Shown here: piece by piece, positions 36,496-43,623 of the stretch
Layout of the letters: each line of letters begins with the position of its first letter
Numbering within the stretch: the stretch's first letter is position 1
Source of the DNA: Nocardiopsis coralli
GTDB taxonomy: Bacteria > Actinomycetota > Actinomycetes > Streptosporangiales > Streptosporangiaceae
Assembly: GCF_014892575.1 (NCBI RefSeq)
Contig: NZ_JADBGI010000004.1
Span: 283,503 to 347,502 of the forward strand
Direction of reading: 5' to 3'
DNA: 64,000 nt
Made by a program: the position numbers and the translations under genes
The notes under the pieces: generated by a model
What the model saw: the letters and a program-made list of their open reading frames with translations, nothing else
Told to the model about the DNA's origin: nothing
Databases searched by the model: none

Positions 36496-36720
36496 GACGC
36501 TCCCGTTGTCGGAGGTTGGGCACCCGGGAAATGGGGGGACGGTCCCAGAACACCGGATCCAAACAACACGGCGTTTATTGGCTTCGACTCTACGTATTTA
36601 CCCCCAAAACGCCTCAGGGCCACCATCCGGAGCCGACAGAACGAGGATTATTCTCGCGAAGTAATGGTGATACCTGTGGCCGTTGTTTCTGGTGTTTCAG
36701 AAGAAATATAAGAAACGAAA
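36496..36720. promoter_or_regulatory. AT-rich promoter region of the conflict operon
   Basis: This gap has much lower GC than the rest of the window, especially 36570-36720 with runs such as TACGTATTTA and GAAATATAAGAAACG. It must contain the promoter for the minus-strand protease operon. A dyad TTCTG-GTGTTT-CAGAA lies at 36687-36702. I could not assign a -35/-10 pair with confidence. No ORF is credible here. Confidence 0.45.
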
Positions 36721-36754
36721 GAGGGCCGCGCACCGGGTGTGGTGCGCGGCCCTC
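36721..36754 (-). terminator. Terminator of the DoxX gene
   Basis: Perfect 14-bp arms GAGGGCCGCGCACC and GGTGCGCGGCCCTC with a 6-nt loop, followed on the minus strand by the T-rich tail TTTCGTTTCTTATATTTCTT; a rare full intrinsic terminator for this genome. Confidence 0.85.
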
Positions 36755-36782
36755 CGTGTGGCTCGCTCGAGCGGCAGGCCGG

Positions 36783-37247
36783 TCAGGCGGAGGCCGGTGC
36801 CTCCTCGGCGGCCGGGGTCTGCTGCTTCTCGGCGCGGCGCTCGTTCCACGGCAGCGGCAGGAGGCTGTCCAGTGCCAGGCGTCCGCCGGAGAAGCCGAGG
36901 GCCAGGGCGGTCACACCCAGCGCCAGCGGGAGCTCGAAGCCGCCGACGAACACGTCGCCCACGTGCGCGAAGCCGAGGGCGGCGCCCATCATCGCGGCGA
37001 GGGCGATGCCGGTGAGCGGGAGCAGCAGGCCGAGGATCAGCGCGGCGCCGAAGCCCACCTCGATCACGGCGCCGACGATCGCGGCGACCTCGGGTGCGGG
37101 GATGCCCATGGCCTCGAAGCCCGCGGCGGTGCCGCCGATGTCGGTGGCCTTGGGCAGGCCGTGTGCGATGAAGGTGACACCGACGACCGCGCGGGCGGCC
37201 AGGGCGGTGACGTCGTGGACCTTGGAGGTGAGCGGGCGTCGGGGCAT
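36783..37247 (-). CDS. DoxX-family membrane protein
   Basis: A 154-residue inner-membrane protein with four hydrophobic helices, the typical DoxX length and topology. The second helix carries the family pattern ARAVVGVTFIAHGLPKATDI, then ALILGLLLPLTGIALAAMMGAAL. DoxX proteins are associated with redox homeostasis and oxidative or thiol stress, sometimes as partners of oxidases. The ATG at 37247 is preceded by a putative ribosome-binding site. A 13-bp dyad 53 bp upstream and an upstream MarR gene on the same strand suggest repression by that MarR. Confidence 0.88.
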   Translation of the reverse strand: MPRRPLTSKVHDVTALAARAVVGVTFIAHGLPKATDIGGTAAGFEAMGIPAPEVAAIVGAVIEVGFGAALILGLLLPLTGIALAAMMGAALGFAHVGDVFVGGFELPLALGVTALALGFSGGRLALDSLLPLPWNERRAEKQQTPAAEEAPASA

Positions 37248-37299
37248 GGTGCACTCCTGCTTCGTGGGTCGGTTCGGCCGGGGTCGCACCCCACACTTG

Positions 37300-37312
37300 A
37301 AGGTACAACCTT
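37300..37312 (-). promoter_or_regulatory. MarR-type dyad upstream of doxX
   Basis: AAGGT-ACA-ACCTT is a perfect 13-bp dyad in the 141-bp gap between the MarR gene and the DoxX gene. Redox- and quinone-sensing MarR proteins bind dyads of this size overlapping promoters. Confidence 0.5.
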
Positions 37313-37388
37313 TTCCCAGGAAGCTATCTCGTACCGCGGAGCCGCGACCGGATCGAGGCCCGCCCCGCGGCGGCGATCCACGGCCCGG

Positions 37389-37871
37389 TCAACGTGTGTA
37401 CCGCGGCTCCACACCCTCGGGGTCGAGAGCCCCCAGCACCGCCGCGCTGATGCCGTCCAGCTGGCGCACCTGCTCCGGGGTCAGTGCGTCGAAGAGCACA
37501 CGACGGACCTCCTCGACGTGGCCCGGCGCCGCCCCCTCCAGGGCCGCACGGCCGTCGCCGGTCAACTCGACCAGCGTGGTGCGGCGGTCGCCCGGGCGTT
37601 TGGAACGGCGCACCAGGCCCTCGCGTTCCAGGCCGGAGACCGCGTGCGACATGCGGCTCTGCGAGGCGCGCAGGTACGCGGCCAGGGCGCTCATCGTCAT
37701 CATGTGCCCGGAGGTCTCCGACAGCGCCGCGAGTGTGGCGTAGGCCGAGTGGGACAGGCCGGAGTCCTGCCGGAGCCGGCGGTCGAGCCGGGCCTCCAGC
37801 AGGTGCACCGCAGTGAGGAAGTTGCGCCAGGTCCACTGCTCGTCCTCGTCCAACCACCGAGTCTCGGACAA
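37389..37871 (-). CDS. MarR-family transcriptional regulator
   Basis: A 160-residue winged-helix regulator. The start is a TTG at 37871, chosen because it has a GGGGAG ribosome-binding site 7 bp upstream and gives SETRWLDEDEQWTWRNFLTA after the initiator, a common MarR N-terminus; GTG 37886 is the alternative. The wHTH shows LSHSAYATLAALSET, LRASQSRMSHAVSGLEREGLVRR and the wing RRTTLVELTGDGRAAL. No cysteine is seen, so a thiol-switch mechanism is unlikely. It is upstream of doxX in the same direction. Confidence 0.87.
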   Translation of the reverse strand: MSETRWLDEDEQWTWRNFLTAVHLLEARLDRRLRQDSGLSHSAYATLAALSETSGHMMTMSALAAYLRASQSRMSHAVSGLEREGLVRRSKRPGDRRTTLVELTGDGRAALEGAAPGHVEEVRRVLFDALTPEQVRQLDGISAAVLGALDPEGVEPRYTR

Positions 37872-38042
37872 CGGGCCGCTCCCCACACCGCTCGCCTGTT
37901 CAATTGCCGCCAACGCTACCGGGGTGGTTCGGGATCTCGGATTCACCCGGGGGTCACTCACGATCCGCGCCGTTTTCCTCACGCAGTGTTATCGGGGTCG
38001 GTAGAGTCACGACCTCCGTCGAAACACACCAGGGAACCAGTC

Positions 38043-38282
38043 ATGGCTCACTACCGCATACAGCTCGACGACGGCTCGTCCCACACCCTCCAGGCCATGC
38101 GTGTCCGGACCGACGCGCACAGCCTCTACCTCGAAGAACGCGCCGCCGGTGACTGGCGCGAAGTCTTCTCCCACCCCAAGGACCGCATCGAACGCATCCA
38201 GCGCCGCTTCACCGAGAACGACGGCTCCTGGACCTGGCTGCGCGAACGCCTGCCCGCCCCGATGGGCGTGCGCGCCTGGTAG
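38043..38282 (+). CDS. Small conserved-looking protein of unknown function
   Basis: A 79-residue soluble protein, ATG 38043 with AGGGA upstream and a TAGAGT -10-like box further upstream. The sequence has alternating hydrophobic strands and charged residues (YRIQLDDGSSHTLQAMRVRT, LYLEERAAGDWREVF) and ends in an aromatic stretch WTWLRERLPAPMG. This looks like a small beta-rich fold. I do not recognise the family. Codon use matches its neighbours, which supports it as a real gene. Confidence 0.65.
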   Translation: MAHYRIQLDDGSSHTLQAMRVRTDAHSLYLEERAAGDWREVFSHPKDRIERIQRRFTENDGSWTWLRERLPAPMGVRAW

Positions 38283-38346
38283 GGCCCCGGGCCCCTCCCA
38301 CCGTGGGTAATCTGCCTACGGCACGGGCTTCTCGGGAGGGATCGCG

Positions 38347-38970
38347 ATGGGCGTAGGCGCAGCCGTGGGGCAGGTCGCACGCACCACGCGGCGGCACTAC
38401 CGGGCGCTGCTGACGGCCCTGCTCATGCCCCTGCTGCCCGGCCTGCTCCTGGGAGCGCTCACCGCCGCCGCCCTCACCGCGCACGGCGCGATCACCAGCG
38501 GACAGGCGCCCGTGTGGTCCTCGCTCCCGCTGCTCACCCAGGTTTTTGCGGCCGCCGGCGCCCTGGCCCTGCTCGCGGGGGTCCCGATCGCCGTGTGCGC
38601 CGCGCTCCGGGTGGCCGCCGACGCCGTCCGGGGGCGTGCGCCCGACCTCGGCCGCGCCTGGCGTCCGAGGCTCCCGCGGCTGCGGTGGCCGCTCCGCCTC
38701 CCGGCGCTCGGGGTGGTGCCCGCCCTCCTGGGCCTGGTGCCCCTGTTCCCGGCGCTGCCCGTGGCGCGCATCGACCCCGCCCTGGGGCTGCTGTGGGTGC
38801 TGGTGGTGGCGCCGTGGACCGCGGTCGCCCTGTGCACGCGGATGTCCGCGGAACCCGTCGCGCCGGGTCCGCGGGCGCCCCACCCCGTTCCGGCCCCGCT
38901 GTTGGCGGCGCTCCTGGCCACGACCCCGTTCATCACACCCGGGCCGCTCTGGTTCGCCTACTGGGCCTGA
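38347..38970 (+). CDS. Multi-helix membrane protein of unknown function
   Basis: A 207-residue protein with five or six hydrophobic segments (for example LLTALLMPLLPGLLLGALTAAAL and LLTQVFAAAGALALLAGVPI) and a short arginine-rich cytoplasmic loop near residues 95-115. No family motif is recognised. Its 3' end overlaps the 3' end of the convergent MarR gene by 13 bp, so the two transcripts are complementary there. Confidence 0.65.
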   Translation: MGVGAAVGQVARTTRRHYRALLTALLMPLLPGLLLGALTAAALTAHGAITSGQAPVWSSLPLLTQVFAAAGALALLAGVPIAVCAALRVAADAVRGRAPDLGRAWRPRLPRLRWPLRLPALGVVPALLGLVPLFPALPVARIDPALGLLWVLVVAPWTAVALCTRMSAEPVAPGPRAPHPVPAPLLAALLATTPFITPGPLWFAYWA

Positions 38971-39392
38971 AACCCCGCTGCCGCGCGGAGCAGCTGCGCC
39001 AGACGCTCGTGGTCGGCGCCGCCCAGGTTCGCCCACTGCTCGCGCTGGGCCTGCTCGACCTGTTCGGCGAGGTCCGCGCGCAGGTCGCGTCCGTTCCCCG
39101 TGACGCGCAGGACCACCCGCCGGCGGTCGTTGTCGTCGACGGAACGGCGCGCCAGCTCCTCGTCCACCAGCCGGTCGGCGACGCGGGTGGCGGTGGCCCC
39201 GGCCAGGCTGAGCTCCTCGCACAGCGCGGCCATCGGCAGGGGACCGGAGACCGCGAGCAGGTCGAGCATGCGCCACTGGTCGACGGTGAGTCCGTGGCCG
39301 CGCACGACCGAAGCTGCCCCGCGGTCGAGGCCGACCGCCATCCGGCGCAGGAACAGTGCGTCGAGGCCTTCGCCCGTGGTGTGTGAACCCAT
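38958..39392 (-). CDS. MarR-family transcriptional regulator
   Basis: A 144-residue winged-helix protein. Core features: GLTVDQWRMLDLLAVSGPLPMAALCEELSL, then ATATRVADRLVDEELARRSVDDNDRRRVVLRVTGNG, the recognition helix and the DxRxxxLxLTxxG wing typical of MarR. The start at 39392 (ATG) is conservative; an ATG at 39440 would add 16 residues and lies just 12 bp after a TACATT -10-like box, so a longer leaderless form is possible. Divergent from the FmdB-formamidase pair, which it may regulate through the dyad at 39438-39453. Confidence 0.85.
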   Translation of the reverse strand: MGSHTTGEGLDALFLRRMAVGLDRGAASVVRGHGLTVDQWRMLDLLAVSGPLPMAALCEELSLAGATATRVADRLVDEELARRSVDDNDRRRVVLRVTGNGRDLRADLAEQVEQAQREQWANLGGADHERLAQLLRAAAGFQAQ

Positions 39393-39437
39393 CCGCGTTC
39401 CGTCCCTTGCCCGGAGCCCGACCCTCCGGGAAACTTC

Positions 39438-39453
39438 CATTCGGATGTGAATG
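39438..39453. promoter_or_regulatory. Dyad operator between MarR gene and fmdB-fmdA
   Basis: CATTC-GGATGT-GAATG is a 16-bp dyad overlapping the alternative start of the MarR gene, about 100 bp upstream of the FmdB-like gene. It is a reasonable MarR operator. Confidence 0.45.
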
Positions 39454-39553
39454 TAGCACCCCCGTCACCCGGCGAAAGCAACGCGGACACAGGGCCCCAC
39501 CAGGATCGGGCCCGCACCCGGAGACCACAGCCCACCCGAGGAGTGAGGTCGCC

Positions 39554-39769
39554 ATGGCCGCATACCTGTACCGCTGTCCGGAACGCCACGAGACCACCGC
39601 CGAAGCCCCCATGGGTGAGGCCCCCGAGAGCGTGCACTGCGCTTGCGGTGCCCGCGCCGCCCGCACGTTCACCGCCCCGATGGTGCGTTCCGGACCCCGG
39701 GCCGCCCACCGCATGCGCGACGTCGCGGCCGAGAGCGCGGAGAACCCCCGCATCGCCCACCGAGCCTGA
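39554..39769 (+). CDS. FmdB-like small zinc-ribbon protein
   Basis: A 71-residue protein with the FmdB-type beginning AAYLYRCPERHETT and a second knuckle HCACGARAARTFT. In the usual family both knuckles are CxxC; here the first is reduced to Cys plus a downstream His (CPERH) and the second is CxC, so zinc binding may be altered. It lies 36 bp upstream of the formamidase gene on the same strand. In methylotrophs the fmdB gene next to formamidase was described as regulatory. The C-terminal half is arginine-rich and disordered. Confidence 0.7.
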   Translation: MAAYLYRCPERHETTAEAPMGEAPESVHCACGARAARTFTAPMVRSGPRAAHRMRDVAAESAENPRIAHRA

Positions 39770-39805
39770 CCGGATCCCCCCCCCACCACAGGAAGGCCGT
39801 TGCCC

Positions 39806-41062
39806 ATGCCCGAGGTGCTCTTCAGCCACGACCCCGACCGGCCCATGGCCCGGCAGGCCGTGCCCGGCCACAACCGTTTCCATCCCGACGTCCCGCCCGC
39901 AGCGACCGCCCGCCCCGGCCAGGAGTTCCGCATCGAGTGCCGCGAGTGGACCGACGGCCAGATCGGCGACAACGACTCCGCCGACGACGTGCGCAACGTC
40001 GACCTCGACCACTCCCACATGCTCAGCGGCCCCGTCCGGGTGGAGGGCGCCGAGCCGGGCGACCTGCTCGTCGTCGACATCCTCGACATCGGCCCGATCC
40101 CGCAGGAGACCTCCGAGAAGGGCCCGGTCTGCGGCCAGGGCTGGGGGTACAGCGGCATCTTCGCCAAGGTCAACGGCGGCGGGTTCCTCACCGACTACTA
40201 CCCCGACGCCTACAAGGCCGTGTGGGACTTCAAGGGCCAGGTCGCGACCTCACGCCACGTGCCCGGCGTGGAGTACACCGGCATCACCCACCCCGGGCTC
40301 ATGGGGGTGGCGCCCTCGCAGGAGCTCTTGGAACGCTGGAACCGGCGCGAGCGCGCCCTCATCGCCACCGACCCCGAACGGGTCCCGCCGCTGGCCCTGC
40401 CGCCCCTGGCGTCCGGCGCGCTCGCCGGCGCCGCCGAGGGCGACCTGTTCGACCGCATCGCCGCGGAGGGCGCACGCACCGTGCCTCCCCGGGAGAACGG
40501 CGGCAACCACGACATCAAGAACCTCACGCGCGGCTCGCGGATCCTCTACCCAGTGCACGTCTCCGGTGCGCTGCTGTCCGTGGGCGACCTGCACTTCAGC
40601 CAGGGCGACGGTGAGATCAACTTCTGCGGCGCCATCGAGATGGGCGGCTTCATCGACCTGCACGTGGACGTGATCAAGGGCGGGATGGAGTCCTACGGCG
40701 TGCACCGCAACCCGGTCTTCCAACCCGGCCGGGTCGCACCGCAGTACTCCGAATACCTGACCTTCATCGGGGTGGGCGTGGACCACCGCGACGACACCAA
40801 CCTGTTCCTGGACGCGACCGAGGCCTACCGCAACGCCTGCCTCAACGCGATCTCCTACCTCAAGAAGTGGGGTTACACCGACGAGCAGGCCTACCTGATC
40901 CTGGGCACCTCCCCGATCGAGGGCCGGATCGGCGGGGTCGTGGACGTGCCCAACGCCTGCTGCGCCGTGTACCTGCCGACGGAGATCTTCACCGACGACA
41001 TTCGCCCCGGTGCGGGCGGGCCCGTGTACAAGGACCGCGGGCAGGTCGCGGTGACGAGCTGA
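39806..41062 (+). CDS. fmdA: Formamidase (acetamidase/formamidase family)
   Basis: A 418-residue cytoplasmic amidohydrolase expected to split formamide into formate and ammonia. Family features: PGHNRFHPDVPP at the start, VRVEGAEPGDLLVVDILDIGP, the metal-site region GVEYTGITHPGLMG, NGGNHDIKNLTRGSRILYPVHV and GDLHFSQGDGE, the last two being highly conserved in the FmdA branch. Length agrees with formamidases (about 405-420) rather than the shorter acetamidases. The ATG at 39806 has GGAAGG at the right distance; an in-frame TTG at 39800 is too close. It ends at a strong terminator. Confidence 0.92.
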   Translation: MPEVLFSHDPDRPMARQAVPGHNRFHPDVPPAATARPGQEFRIECREWTDGQIGDNDSADDVRNVDLDHSHMLSGPVRVEGAEPGDLLVVDILDIGPIPQETSEKGPVCGQGWGYSGIFAKVNGGGFLTDYYPDAYKAVWDFKGQVATSRHVPGVEYTGITHPGLMGVAPSQELLERWNRRERALIATDPERVPPLALPPLASGALAGAAEGDLFDRIAAEGARTVPPRENGGNHDIKNLTRGSRILYPVHVSGALLSVGDLHFSQGDGEINFCGAIEMGGFIDLHVDVIKGGMESYGVHRNPVFQPGRVAPQYSEYLTFIGVGVDHRDDTNLFLDATEAYRNACLNAISYLKKWGYTDEQAYLILGTSPIEGRIGGVVDVPNACCAVYLPTEIFTDDIRPGAGGPVYKDRGQVAVTS

Positions 41063-41077
41063 CCCCCGAACACGAGA

Positions 41078-41115
41078 GCGGGGGCCGCGGAACCCCTCGG
41101 TTCCGCGGCCCCCGC
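41078..41115. terminator. Bidirectional terminator between fmdA and L,D-transpeptidase genes
   Basis: Perfect 15-bp arms (41078-41092 and 41101-41115) with loop CCCCTCGG between convergent genes. Confidence 0.82.
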
Positions 41116-41135
41116 CGGGCGTTCGGGCCGGTGCC

Positions 41136-42413
41136 TCAGACGTCGCCGTGGACCGGGGCGGGCGTGCCCGACCCGTCGGTCACCTGCGGCTCACCGGTCT
41201 CGCTGGCCTCCAGCCACTCGTCCCAGGACATCTGCCAGTAGCCCCAGCCGTTGTCCCACTTGAACTCGCGGTCGGTGCCGGTGGTGTCGAGGATGTCGCC
41301 CATCAGGGTGTTCTCGAAGAACCACTCGGCGTCGTCCATGCGCAGGTTGGTGCAGCCGTTGGAGGTGTTGGCCGAACCGATGTTGCCGTTGCTCGACATC
41401 TCGTGCACGAACTCGCCGCTGTTGGAGGTGCGGACGGCGTACTTGACGTCGAGGCGGTAGTAGTCGGGGTCGTCCTCGTCGATGCCGAGGGTGGCGGCGT
41501 CCATGGTGAGGTCCTCGTGGCGCTCCATGAGGACGTGCGTGCCGCTGGTGGTGGTGTCGAACTCGCGGTTGGCGGCGCCGTTGCTCACCTCGAAGGTGCG
41601 GTCGTGCTCGCCGTCGATCTCGATCTCCATCTCGTGGTCGGGCACGTGCATGGTGGCGATGAGCTCGCGGCCGACCTCGAAGTCGATCTTGTGGTTGCGG
41701 TTGCCGTAGACACCGTCGGCGGCCTCGACACCGGCGAGGTTCAGGTCGACGCTCACCTGCTGGTGCGGCTCCCAGTACTCCTCGGGACGGAAGACCGCCA
41801 TCTGGTCGTCGACCCAGTTCCAGGCGCCGGCGATCTCCTCCTCGGACTCGACGTCCATGGAGTTCTCGACCTCGACCTTGTTGGTCACGGGGCGATCGAA
41901 GTTGATGACCACGGGCATGCCCACGCCGACGGTGTCACCGGAGTTGGGGAAGTTGGAGGCCAGGCCGAGGCGGCTGCCCTCGGGGGCCTCCTCGGTCGTG
42001 AACTCGTGGACCAGCTCGGTCTCCTCACCGGCCTCGTTCTCGGCGGTGGCGGTGACCACGACCTCGGCGCCGGGGCGCAGGTTCCAGTCGCTGACCCACT
42101 CGGTGTCGTCCTCGTTGAGGGTGCCGGTCATGTCGTAGAGGTCGGAGTCGTCCTCGTCGTCATCGCCGACGCTCTGGTCGACGGCGACGCCCGTGATGGA
42201 CCCGCCCTCGGCCGCGACGTTGATGGGGGAGTTGGGCGGGAGGTTCTCCTCGCCGGTGTCGGGGGAGATGGAGAGCTCGGCGGGGGCGGCATCGGCCTCG
42301 TCGCTGCCCTGTGTCTCCGCGTCGCCGGAAGTGCAGGCGGTGGCGATCAGTGCCAGCGACGCCAGCACGACACCGAACCGGCGCGGGCGGGCCGCGTAGG
42401 TCTTCCCCGTCAC
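41136..42413 (-). CDS. L,D-transpeptidase lipoprotein (YkuD) with Ig-like domains
   Basis: A 425-residue cell-wall crosslinking enzyme that forms 3->3 links in peptidoglycan. GTG start at 42413 with GGAGG upstream; signal peptide with a lipobox ending in ATAC (Cys22). A very acidic linker is followed by two Ig-like domains (about residues 50-270) and the YkuD catalytic domain. Catalytic residues: His337 in EFVHEM and Cys354 in SNGCTNL. The family motif is normally SHGC; here the His before Gly is Asn352. The C-terminal extension from about residue 370 is rich in Trp (WGYWQMSWDEWL), as in mycobacterial LDTs where it packs on the active site. Monocistronic. Confidence 0.9.
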   Translation of the reverse strand: MTGKTYAARPRRFGVVLASLALIATACTSGDAETQGSDEADAAPAELSISPDTGEENLPPNSPINVAAEGGSITGVAVDQSVGDDDEDDSDLYDMTGTLNEDDTEWVSDWNLRPGAEVVVTATAENEAGEETELVHEFTTEEAPEGSRLGLASNFPNSGDTVGVGMPVVINFDRPVTNKVEVENSMDVESEEEIAGAWNWVDDQMAVFRPEEYWEPHQQVSVDLNLAGVEAADGVYGNRNHKIDFEVGRELIATMHVPDHEMEIEIDGEHDRTFEVSNGAANREFDTTTSGTHVLMERHEDLTMDAATLGIDEDDPDYYRLDVKYAVRTSNSGEFVHEMSSNGNIGSANTSNGCTNLRMDDAEWFFENTLMGDILDTTGTDREFKWDNGWGYWQMSWDEWLEASETGEPQVTDGSGTPAPVHGDV

Positions 42414-42616
42414 GTCTGGACCTCCATGGATTGTCTCGAACGCCGTGTCCCTGTATTGGACGCACGAGAGCGAAAAAGGTTCGGACCCCGACCGCATCGG
42501 TATCGAGCGGTTACCGACGCCCCGCGGTTCCGGGGGGCCGGAGCCGCCGAGGGTACACCCTGGGGGTACATGTCAGGCCCTCCAGGATATGTGCCGGAAG
42601 CCCCTTGTTGTACCCG

Positions 42617-42646
42617 TTGTGGGCAGTCACTCCCCGCATCTAGAAT
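42617..42646 (+). promoter_or_regulatory. Promoter of the SMR pump gene
   Basis: TTGTGG (42617-42622) and TAGAAT (42641-42646) with an 18-bp spacer form a good sigma-70-like promoter; transcription would begin near 42653, upstream of the palindromic operator. Confidence 0.65.
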
Positions 42647-42674
42647 ATGGAGCGATCGAACTATTTTCTCCACA

Positions 42675-42696
42675 AACCTGAGCGATCGCTCAGGTT
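42675..42696. promoter_or_regulatory. 22-bp perfect palindrome, TetR operator of the SMR pump operon
   Basis: The half-site AACCTGAGCGA is followed directly by its reverse complement, giving a perfect 22-bp palindrome 18 bp before the pump start codon. The core GAGCGATCG is repeated at 42650-42658 on the transcription start, suggesting two binding positions. The TetR gene encoded after the pump is the obvious ligand-responsive repressor. Confidence 0.75.
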
Positions 42697-42714
42697 GTTC
42701 GGAAGGGGTACCCC

Positions 42715-43038
42715 ATGCCGTGGATCTTCCTCGCAGGCGCGATCCTCGCCGAGGTGTTCGCGACGACCTCGCTCAAGTTCTCCGAGGGCTTCACCAAGCT
42801 CCTGCCCTCGATCTTCGTGGTCGTGGGTTACGCCACCGCGTTCTTCCTGCTGTCCCAGGCGCTCGTCAAGGGCATGGACCTCGGGGTCGCCTACGGTATT
42901 TGGGCGGCCGTCGGTGTGGCCCTCGTCGCCGTCATCGGTGTCATGTTTCTGGGAGAGTCCCTCACCTGGGTGCAGACCGGCGGCATCGCCCTCGTCATCG
43001 CCGGCGTGATGGCCCTGGAGATGGGCGGACAGCACTGA
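42715..43038 (+). CDS. Small multidrug resistance (SMR) family efflux protein
   Basis: A 107-residue, four-helix membrane protein that exports cationic compounds or guanidinium by proton exchange as a dimer. The essential membrane glutamate is Glu13 in LAEVFATTSLK, and the conserved YGIWAAVGV and GESLTWVQTGGIALVIAGVM segments are present. The GVAYGIWAAVG segment is common to the Qac/EmrE type; the substrate cannot be decided from sequence. It is the first gene of a two-gene unit with the TetR repressor. Confidence 0.92.
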   Translation: MPWIFLAGAILAEVFATTSLKFSEGFTKLLPSIFVVVGYATAFFLLSQALVKGMDLGVAYGIWAAVGVALVAVIGVMFLGESLTWVQTGGIALVIAGVMALEMGGQH

Positions 43039-43055
43039 GACCGGAGGAAGAGGAC

Positions 43056-43616
43056 GTGACCGACCCCGACCGCATCCAGGACGGCCGCAGGCGCAAGGGC
43101 GAACACCGCCGACGCCTGCTGGTCGAGGCGACCATGCGCGTCATCGAACGCGACGGCGCCGGATCCGTGAGCCAGCGGCGGGTGGCCGCCGAGGCCGGGG
43201 TGCCCCCCAGCGCGGTCACCTACTACTTCGCCGCCGTCGACGACCTGCTCGTGGCGACGCTGACCAGCGTGAACGACCTCTACGTCGAACGCATCGACGC
43301 CCTTGGCACGGGCGACGAGGGGCTCGCCGCGCTGGCCCGACTCATCGCGCCCACGACCGAGGAGGCCCGGGCCCACCTGGTCGCCGAGTGCGAGCTCTTC
43401 CTCATGGCGGCCCGGCGCCCGGCGATGCGCCCGGAGATCCAGCGCTGGACGGCTACGCTCGATGCCTTCCTCGCGCCCTACGCGGCCGATCCCGTGCAGC
43501 GCACGGGCGTGGCCACCGCCATCGAGGGGATGTTCCTGCGCGGCGCCTACTCGGACGCCAACGCGCCGGGGCCCGACGAGGTCCACCGCATTCTGCGCGG
43601 CCTGCTCGGTCGCTGA
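43056..43616 (+). CDS. TetR-family repressor of the SMR pump
   Basis: A 186-residue regulator starting with GTG at 43056 after GGAGGAAGAGGA. The HTH (about residues 15-60) reads RRRLLVEATMRVIERDGAGSVSQRRVAAEAGVPPSAVTYYF, and the rest is a helical ligand domain. It is 17 bp downstream of the pump gene, so it is cotranscribed and presumably autoregulated through the 22-bp palindrome upstream of the pump. Confidence 0.9.
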   Translation: MTDPDRIQDGRRRKGEHRRRLLVEATMRVIERDGAGSVSQRRVAAEAGVPPSAVTYYFAAVDDLLVATLTSVNDLYVERIDALGTGDEGLAALARLIAPTTEEARAHLVAECELFLMAARRPAMRPEIQRWTATLDAFLAPYAADPVQRTGVATAIEGMFLRGAYSDANAPGPDEVHRILRGLLGR

Positions 43617-43623
43617 CGCCCGT

